A stretch of 5,862 bases of DNA from CBIHON01 sp966211965 (GTDB lineage: Bacteria > Pseudomonadota > Gammaproteobacteria > Burkholderiales > Burkholderiaceae_D): the NCBI GenBank assembly GCA_966211965.1, contig CBIHON010000093.1, forward strand, positions 1 through 5,862, written 5' to 3'. The notes beneath the pieces were generated by a model. It made no database searches and was not told the DNA's origin. It was given only the letters and a program-made list of their open reading frames with translations. This document shows positions 1 through 4,484 of this stretch, in pieces (the stretch's first letter is position 1; each line of letters starts with the position of its first letter). Position numbers and translations under genes: made by a program.

Positions 1-214
1 GGCGCGATTCTCGTCATCTTTTATGCAACGAATTTACGGAACAGGACACTAGGTGCGGGGGGCGCAAATTTCTCGCAAGCACCTGATCAAGATCGCTCAT
101 CTCCGAGGCAGCAGGGAGGTAGGGAGGAGTTCCCTTGTGCTGTTGCTTCGCAGAAAAAACGAAATGCAGTGCGGTTTGCTGGCGCTTAGGACATGGACGC
201 ATCGATCTGATGGA

Positions 215-242
215 TGGAAAATACATTCGACCAAACTATATT
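215..242 (+). promoter_or_regulatory. Weak sigma-70-like promoter candidate
   Basis: TGGAAA (215-220, 4 of 6 matches to the -35 consensus) and TATATT (237-242, 5 of 6 to the -10) are separated by 16 bases on the forward strand. They lie in an AT-richer stretch about 250 bases ahead of the sulfotransferase. The match could be chance, since AT-rich DNA gives many such pairs, and no start site can be read from sequence alone. Confidence 0.2.
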
Positions 243-370
243 GTTCCAAATGCACGTCTGAGGCAATATACATTCAAGGTCTTGAGATGGCAATCAATAT
301 GGATCAATAGGAAGGAGCGAGAACACGCAGTGACAGCGCATTTCAAGGGAAGAAGGTTTTTACCGAATCT

Positions 371-450
371 TGGAACGCAATGCGCGACGCCTGGAACGCA
401 TCGTCAATTTTGATGCTGTTTCATAGACGGTCGGAGGTATACTGGAACGC
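371..450 (+). repeat. Three direct copies of TGGAACGC
   Basis: The octamer TGGAACGC occurs exactly at 371-378, 392-399 and 443-450, each preceded by a pyrimidine. Spacings between starts are 21 and 51 bases, close to two and five helical turns, so the copies would lie on roughly the same DNA face. The array ends 41 bases before the preferred ATG of the sulfotransferase gene at 491, which suits binding sites for a regulator. All copies are also in one reading frame, where they would encode Trp-Asn-Ala, so a coding origin is the alternative if that gene starts upstream. Confidence 0.45.
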
Positions 451-490
451 CCGAAATGATCTCGATACTGCTGCGAGAGCCGCCATAAAA

Positions 491-1498
491 ATGAAGTCTC
501 CAGATCCTGTTTTCTCTTCCAGCTCGCCCCCCTTTTTTGGAGATGCCGGCGGCTGGATTCCGGTGCGGGTGCGATGGCAAGGGACACGGGCATCGATCGA
601 TTGGTATCGGCTCGGGAACGCCCGTTTTACCGCGCCATTTTTCTCTGAAACCGTGGCCCGCTGCACGTCCGATGCGAGAGAAGGCATCGCCCGCCAAACC
701 AGCTCATTGGACACACTGCTCGAGGCGCATCAATGCCGACCGGGGCTTCGTCCGAGCGGATTCATCTTTCATATGTCGCGTTGCGGTTCGACGCTGGTGT
801 CGCAGCAGCTTGCGGCGCTGCCGGACACTATCGTAATTTCAGAAGCGCCGCCGCTCGATGCGATTCTCAGGGCGCATTTCCATGATGCTGCATTGACGGA
901 GGAGCGGCGCTGCGCGCTGCTGCGCGCGATGGTCGGCGCATTGGGACAGCCGCGCATGCCCCAGGATAAAAACTATTTCATCAAGTTCGACGCGTGGAAC
1001 ACGATGGAGTTGGCGCTGATCCGGCGTGCGTTCCCCGAGGTTCCGTGGATTTTCGTCCATCGCGAACCCTTGGAGGTGATGATTTCCCATACGCGGATGC
1101 GCGGCAGCCACATGGTTCCGGGCGTGCTTGAGGCCCAGATTTTCGGGCTGGACGCGCAAACGCATGCGATGTCGCTGGATCGCTACGGGGCGAGGGTATT
1201 GGCGCGGATCTGCGACCATGCCTGCACTTGGCTGCAACACGATGCGCGTGCGAAGGCGATCGATTACAAAGACTTGCCGGAAGCGGTCTGGAGCAGCTTG
1301 CTGGATTTCTTCGGAGTCCGTTATACGCCTGCCGACCTTGAACGCATGCAAACGGCATCCGGCTTTCACGCAAAGCATCCTGGACGGGCTTTTCAGGCCG
1401 ATAGCCGGGACAAGCAGCTTGAAGCAGGCATGGAGCTGCGGCAGATCGTCGAAGATGAACTGCGCTCGAGCTACCGGCGTCTTGCCGCTTTACGCTGA
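491..1498 (+). CDS. Sulfotransferase family protein (PAPS-dependent)
   Basis: This 335-residue protein belongs to the P-loop sulfotransferases, which move a sulfuryl group from PAPS to a hydroxyl or amine. The 5'-phosphosulfate loop is HMSRCGSTLVS (about residues 94-104). The 3'-phosphate site is WIFVHREPLEVMISH (about 186-200), with Arg191 and Ser199 at the usual binding positions. A C-terminal DYKDLP segment followed by a helix (from about 258) is also typical. No signal peptide or membrane segment is seen, so it should be cytosolic. The ATG at 491 is preferred: recognisable family sequence (GGWIPVRVRW) begins soon after, and the 37 residues added by the in-frame ATG at 380 use rare-looking codons (AGA, ATA, CGA). 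The ATG at 491 has only a weak GCGAGAG upstream, and 380 remains possible (372 residues). The hydroxylase gene follows 28 bases after the stop, indicating one transcript. The acceptor substrate cannot be read from sequence. Confidence 0.88.
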   Translation: MKSPDPVFSSSSPPFFGDAGGWIPVRVRWQGTRASIDWYRLGNARFTAPFFSETVARCTSDAREGIARQTSSLDTLLEAHQCRPGLRPSGFIFHMSRCGSTLVSQQLAALPDTIVISEAPPLDAILRAHFHDAALTEERRCALLRAMVGALGQPRMPQDKNYFIKFDAWNTMELALIRRAFPEVPWIFVHREPLEVMISHTRMRGSHMVPGVLEAQIFGLDAQTHAMSLDRYGARVLARICDHACTWLQHDARAKAIDYKDLPEAVWSSLLDFFGVRYTPADLERMQTASGFHAKHPGRAFQADSRDKQLEAGMELRQIVEDELRSSYRRLAALR

Positions 1499-1513
1499 TG
1501 ATCCAATTTTCTT

Positions 1514-1520
1514 GAGAAGG
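1514..1520 (+). promoter_or_regulatory. Ribosome binding site that sets a GTG start
   Basis: GAGAAGG lies six bases before GTG at 1527-1529 and is the only strong Shine-Dalgarno match near the 5' end of the hydroxylase frame. It fixes a GTG start. A TTG at 1512 in the same frame overlaps this site, and the next in-frame ATG (1569) would cut into the conserved N-terminal part. Confidence 0.7.
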
Positions 1521-1526
1521 ACGTTC

Positions 1527-2270
1527 GTGATCACCCATTGCCGCTTGCCGTTTCAATTCGATGAAGCGATGTTGCTGGCCGACCTGCAGCGCTTGAGCGC
1601 GAATGCATGGATCAGGCATTTCGTCGCGCAAAACTATGACGGCGATTGGAGTGCCTTGCCTTTACGTTCCTTGGAGGGGCAGGTGCAAAACATCTACACC
1701 AACACGCAGGATCCGGAAGCATTTCGGGACACTGCACTACTGCAGGCGTGCCCTTATTTCCAAAAGGTTCTGGCAACGATCGAGTGCCCGTTGACCTCGG
1801 TGCGTCTGATGCGCTTGGCTGCCGGCAGCCGGATCAAAGAGCATGTCGATCCGGGCGACGGTTATGAATACGGTGAGTTGCGTCTGCACATACCGATCAC
1901 GACCAATCCTCAGGTTGCGTTTTTCCTCGACCGGCAGCGGATCGACATGCGCCCGGGCGAATGTTGGTACCTGAATTTTTCGTTGCCGCATAGCGTGGAA
2001 AATAGGGGGGCCAACGACCGTATCCATCTCGTCATCGACTGCCTCGTGAATGACTGGGCCGATGATTTGCTGCGCAGCCTGGGTTTCTCCGTACTCGAAA
2101 AATACGGCACAAAAATCCGCTATCTCGACAACCATATTGAAGAGTTGCGCAAGATCGATACGCCGGAAGCCAAGCTGGCTTTGCACACCTTGCTGCAACA
2201 AAAGGCGGAAATCGATGCCGCACGGCGCGAGCGCGCTGGACTTAAGCAGATGAGGGCTGCCACTCCATGA
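1527..2270 (+). CDS. Aspartyl/asparaginyl beta-hydroxylase family dioxygenase
   Basis: This 247-residue protein matches the Asp/Asn hydroxylase family of cupin-fold Fe(II)/2-oxoglutarate dioxygenases, which hydroxylate amino-acid side chains in proteins or free amino acids such as proline. The iron-binding facial triad is visible as EHVD (His106, Asp108) and LPHSVENRG (His155). RIHLVID places Arg165 to bind 2-oxoglutarate. The conserved core block LRLHIPITTNP sits at 118-128 and GECWYLNF at 144-151. The last ~65 residues, after the VNDW segment, form a predicted helical, charged tail outside the catalytic core. There is no signal peptide, so action is cytosolic. It starts at GTG, 28 bases after the sulfotransferase stop, and is probably co-transcribed with it. 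Its 3' end overlaps the convergent acetyltransferase gene by 29 bases. The fold and cofactors are secure; the substrate is unknown. Confidence 0.92.
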   Translation: MITHCRLPFQFDEAMLLADLQRLSANAWIRHFVAQNYDGDWSALPLRSLEGQVQNIYTNTQDPEAFRDTALLQACPYFQKVLATIECPLTSVRLMRLAAGSRIKEHVDPGDGYEYGELRLHIPITTNPQVAFFLDRQRIDMRPGECWYLNFSLPHSVENRGANDRIHLVIDCLVNDWADDLLRSLGFSVLEKYGTKIRYLDNHIEELRKIDTPEAKLALHTLLQQKAEIDAARRERAGLKQMRAATP

Positions 2271-3279
2271 GACGGTAAGGTTCGGCCTCATCAATGAATT
2301 GGAATTCCAGACGGCGATACAGATTTGCCGCGCGGCTGGTGGGAATGACCCTCAGGCGCAAGGGCAGGGCGGTCCTGACTGCTTCTTGCTGCAAGGTGCC
2401 GATTAGGACTCGGCCAATGCCTCTTCCTCGATAATCGGGCAGCAGTGAAATATCTGCGACATGGATTGTTTTGCCATCGCGCAATACGATCATGCGCCCG
2501 ACCATATCGTTACCGCTGACGACCATGAGATCGTGTGCCTCGTCCAATGCGCGGTAGTGCTGCTCATGTGCGGCAAACTGGGTACGCATCAGCAAATTGA
2601 GCGTTGCCTCGTCCCACAGCAGCGCGCCCATTTCCTCGCTTTTGACGGTGCGGAAAAGCCGGTACAGGAAATCGTCGTCCGTTGGAGCGGTCGCGCGCAG
2701 GGTCAGTGCAGTTGCACTTCGGTCCTGCACTGTGTGCTCCTGCCCGGCCGCTGCAATGATGGTTGGTTCGCTGATCAATGCTTTCTCTATCATTTGCACA
2801 ATTTCCTCTGTCACATCCATGAGTTGTTCCATCAGGAGAATTTGTGTTTTCTCCAAGGCAGTTATTGCCGGTTCCGTGCTGTCGCAAGTGGTCTGCAGCC
2901 GTACCTTGCTGATAGCTAGTTCCAATTGCGCAGTTCCCATCGCGTGATCGAGCGCACCTATGCGTTGGTCCAGTTCTTCCAGCCGTTTATGGAGATTCAG
3001 AGCATTGTCTCCACGGCACTCCGAGGCGAGGACTTCCAGCGCTCTGCGCAAACGATTGCGTGCCGTCGTATGGCCGCATATCGGCCGTCGGCGCCTGATC
3101 TCCGCCGTGCATAATTTGGCTCTTGTATGGACCTGGGTAATCGTGATGCCGTCATGAGAGCGACGCTCCGGGTCGCTCATGCTCAGCACTCGTTCGTGGG
3201 GCATGCCGCAGGCGACAAATTCGAAGGAGGCAATCTCATCGCGCAGTGCCGCCAGCTTCGCACGCTTTTCTGTCAGCAT
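2242..3279 (-). CDS. GNAT N-acetyltransferase with long N-terminal extension
   Basis: The 345-residue product ends in a GNAT domain (about residues 191-341) that transfers an acetyl group from acetyl-CoA to an amine. Motif A, with the pyrophosphate-binding loop, is LLPDYRGRGIGRVLI (279-293). It is preceded by the beta strand HVADIS and followed by the usual AANLYRRLEFQF segment (317-328). The first ~190 residues are not part of a standard GNAT of ~150-170 residues. They are mostly helical and charged, with leucine-rich stretches (about 94-130 and 137-169) that could form a helical hairpin or coiled coil. They contain five cysteines but no clear metal-binding pattern. The ATG at 3279 has GGAG seven bases upstream, which supports the long form. 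The tail-collar gene lies 108 bases upstream on the same strand, with a strong hairpin between them. The acetyl acceptor is unknown; GNAT genes beside tail-collar genes recur in proteobacteria (recollection, not searched). Confidence 0.88.
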   Translation of the reverse strand: MLTEKRAKLAALRDEIASFEFVACGMPHERVLSMSDPERRSHDGITITQVHTRAKLCTAEIRRRRPICGHTTARNRLRRALEVLASECRGDNALNLHKRLEELDQRIGALDHAMGTAQLELAISKVRLQTTCDSTEPAITALEKTQILLMEQLMDVTEEIVQMIEKALISEPTIIAAAGQEHTVQDRSATALTLRATAPTDDDFLYRLFRTVKSEEMGALLWDEATLNLLMRTQFAAHEQHYRALDEAHDLMVVSGNDMVGRMIVLRDGKTIHVADISLLPDYRGRGIGRVLIGTLQQEAVRTALPLRLRVIPTSRAANLYRRLEFQFIDEAEPYRLMEWQPSSA

Positions 3280-3327
3280 TGTTTTGCTCCGTTCCAGTGT
3301 ACTGCCTCAGAACCCTCGCACAGAAAG

Positions 3328-3357
3328 CGAGTCCGTCGCGTCGCCGCGGCGGACTCG
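3328..3357 (-). terminator. GC-rich hairpin between tail-collar and GNAT genes
   Basis: CGAGTCCG (3328-3335) pairs with CGGACTCG (3350-3357), and pairing continues inward through a T-G wobble and four more pairs to a TCGC loop. This gives a 13-bp stem. In the reverse-strand transcript it falls 30 bases after the tail-collar stop and 49 bases before the GNAT start, followed by CTTTCT, a poor U-run. It may act as a leaky intrinsic terminator that lowers expression of the acetyltransferase, or as an mRNA-stabilising stem. The hairpin is certain; termination is not. Confidence 0.5.
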
Positions 3358-3387
3358 TGATCGCAGTCTTATATCACGGCCCCGGAC

Positions 3388-3945
3388 CTAGTTGCGCGGA
3401 GGGAAAATACCTTCCACGCAAATAATGAAATTGAGCGCTTGGTATGGTTGTAAGACTGGAAAAGGTTGACTGCCGCCGGACGGATCGACGGTGCCGGTAA
3501 TGGAGCCGCTTTTCAAGGTCGTGTTCGGCGCTGCATCGCTATAGCCGGTAATGCCTCTCCCGCCAGAGGTCGGGGAAGCGAGGACGACGGTCGGTCCTGG
3601 AACGGACTGGTCGCCGGCGGCACTTACAGCTGCAATGTTCAGCGATGTGGTGGTATGGATATGCGCTGGCATTTGGCTCGACAGCAGGGTCACGTTTTCT
3701 GTACCGCCGACTTCGCCGAGAACATAATTGGACGTCCCGCTCGTTTGGCCTACGCCGATTGCCACGCGGCCTTGGAGATTAGGCAGCGCAAAAGTGGTTT
3801 GCCCATTACCGCCATAGGTTGTGCCCAATAAACTGAAGAGCGCGGTATTCTGGCTGATCGACATGATTTGCCCTTGGCAAAATGCCCAGCCGCGCGGTGC
3901 GAAATTTGGTGCCCACATCATGATTGTTCCCATATATGCGTCCAT
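3388..3945 (-). CDS. Phage tail-collar domain protein (microcystin-dependent-protein type)
   Basis: This 185-residue protein has the tail-collar domain at residues ~5-61: MGTIMMWAPNFAPRGWAFC, then ALFSLLGTTYGGNG and FALPNLQGRV. A glycine/serine/threonine-rich middle follows, and it ends with the family's closing motif ALNFIICVEGIFPPRN (170-185). The domain is known from phage tail-fibre tips and from bacterial MdpB-like proteins that form fibre-like trimers. MPAHIH (92-97) carries an HxH pair; HxH motifs bind iron in the T4 long-tail-fibre tip, so metal binding is possible here. No signal peptide is visible. The ATG at 3945 has GGGGA four bases upstream. No other phage structural genes are nearby, so this is a stand-alone family member rather than a prophage remnant. 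It is transcribed toward the acetyltransferase gene and divergently from the DUF4347 gene. Its role in the host is unknown. Confidence 0.94.
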   Translation of the reverse strand: MDAYMGTIMMWAPNFAPRGWAFCQGQIMSISQNTALFSLLGTTYGGNGQTTFALPNLQGRVAIGVGQTSGTSNYVLGEVGGTENVTLLSSQMPAHIHTTTSLNIAAVSAAGDQSVPGPTVVLASPTSGGRGITGYSDAAPNTTLKSGSITGTVDPSGGSQPFPVLQPYQALNFIICVEGIFPPRN

Positions 3946-4226
3946 GCAATCCCCACTAAAAGTTTGTTAAATTTGGTTAAATCGAATAAAAAATCGCCAC
4001 TTGTTTTTATGGTTCATCTTCATCCGTGACAGTTTGTTGATGCGCCCCCGCATCCGAATACGCATGTGAAAAACAGGATGCCGCCCTCTCGAAATTCCTC
4101 ATCAAGAAGACGATTCGCCATAGCTGCAGAGGCAAATCGGCGCCTGATTTTCTCGCCAGGAACTCTTCCCTGTTCGCCAAGCATTTTTGTAGCGGGCTTG
4201 CTATAGGACACGGAAATGATGCATAT

Positions 4227-4254
4227 GGTCAATACCATACGTATGGTATTGACC
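4227..4254. promoter_or_regulatory. Perfect 28-bp palindrome, candidate operator
   Basis: GGTCAATACCATAC is followed with no spacer by its exact reverse complement, giving a 14+14 dyad. It lies 281 bases upstream of the tail-collar start and 230 bases upstream of the DUF4347 start. A spacerless, only moderately GC-rich dyad suits a binding site for a dimeric or tetrameric regulator (TetR-type operators reach this length) better than a terminator, as there is no loop and no T-run. Which protein would bind it is not known. Confidence 0.6.
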
Positions 4255-4451
4255 CTGCAGGTTACAGGGATTATGGTTGCGGGCGATTCATTTTTCATTT
4301 CCATAAACGCAATTCCCTAAGCGGTTGCGAGACAGGAAGAATGTGTCCTTCAAGAGTTTTTTCACAGGGCTGGAATTGTTTTCATGTTTGAGAAAAGCGA
4401 TTTCACAATTCGGCCTTAATCCCGGCATTTGTGCCGACCAAATCACATAGA

Positions 4452-4478
4452 TTCCACGCGAGCGTCGTGGAAAGGAAG
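4452..4478 (+). promoter_or_regulatory. Leader hairpin adjoining the ribosome binding site
   Basis: TTCCACG (4452-4458) pairs with CGTGGAA (4466-4472) around a seven-base loop. The Shine-Dalgarno AGGAAG (4473-4478) starts at the very next base and stands six bases before the ATG at 4485. The TTCC of the left arm could pair either with GGAA inside the stem (4469-4472) or with GGAA of the Shine-Dalgarno (4474-4477). Translation could therefore depend on the leader fold. Only the pairing is seen; control is inferred. Confidence 0.4.
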
Positions 4479-4484
4479 ACCAGC

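Larger units (their letters stand above)
1..490. other. Upstream region without a convincing gene
   Basis: No reading frame here resembles a known protein or has a well-placed ribosome binding site. A frame open from base 1 to a TAG at 187-189 could be the tail of a gene entering from the left, but it shows no family signature. Visible structure is a purine-rich tandem (AGGGAGGT then AGGGAGGA, 113-128), a small inverted repeat AGGGA/TCCCT (121-125 with 131-135), a GGAAGGAG run at 310-317 with no convincing start after it, and three TGGAACGC repeats (371-450). A TATACT hexamer at 438-443 could be a -10 box, but no -35 partner stands at normal spacing. The region reads as intergenic and promoter DNA for the operon that follows. 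Confidence 0.5.
3946..4484. other. Divergent intergenic region
   Basis: This 539-base stretch separates two divergent genes and should hold both promoters, though neither is clear by eye. Near the tail-collar start it is AT-rich, with two imperfect direct repeats (TTTGTTAAAT at 3963-3972 and TTTGGTTAAAT at 3972-3982). Further on are a small perfect hairpin (GATGCG/CGCATC, 4039-4044 and 4049-4054), the 28-bp palindrome at 4227-4254, a stem CGGCA/TGCCG (4423-4427 and 4432-4436) and a hairpin at the ribosome binding site of the forward gene. A 94-codon reverse frame (4020-4304) has a fair AGGGA ribosome binding site, but its product resembles nothing recognisable; it is not called as a gene. Confidence 0.6.

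Noticed and set aside
1..189. Forward frame open from the window edge to TAG at 187-189
   Set aside because: It could be a C-terminal fragment, but 62 codons without a family signature and with no visible start are compatible with chance, so it was not called.
53..413. Two short overlapping forward frames (53-310 and 135-413)
   Set aside because: Neither has a good ribosome binding site or recognisable product, and both use atypical codons.
330..413. 27-codon GTG frame after the GGAAGGAG run at 310-317
   Set aside because: Spacing of 12 bases is too long and the peptide has no leader-like character such as repeated amino acids or a following attenuator.
1128..1526. Upstream extension of the hydroxylase frame to an ATG at 1128
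   Set aside because: It overlaps the sulfotransferase and gives an arginine-rich non-homologous peptide; the GTG at 1527 has the proper ribosome binding site.
839..1631. Long reverse-strand frames (839-1378 and 981-1631)
   Set aside because: They lie opposite the sulfotransferase and hydroxylase, whose active-site motifs are intact; the reverse products are compositionally odd and arginine-rich.
2461..2947. Forward frames opposite the acetyltransferase (2461-2919 and 2597-2947)
   Set aside because: They show no domain, while the opposite strand encodes the GNAT motif and a continuous long frame.
3388..3945. Prophage remnant
   Set aside because: The tail-collar gene is the only phage-like gene in view and belongs to a family common on bacterial chromosomes outside prophages; no integrase, attachment site or other tail genes were seen.
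4020..4304. 94-codon reverse frame in the divergent intergenic region
   Set aside because: It has a fair AGGGA site nine bases before the ATG, but the product is unlike any family and the frame runs through the 28-bp palindrome, which better explains the region as regulatory DNA.
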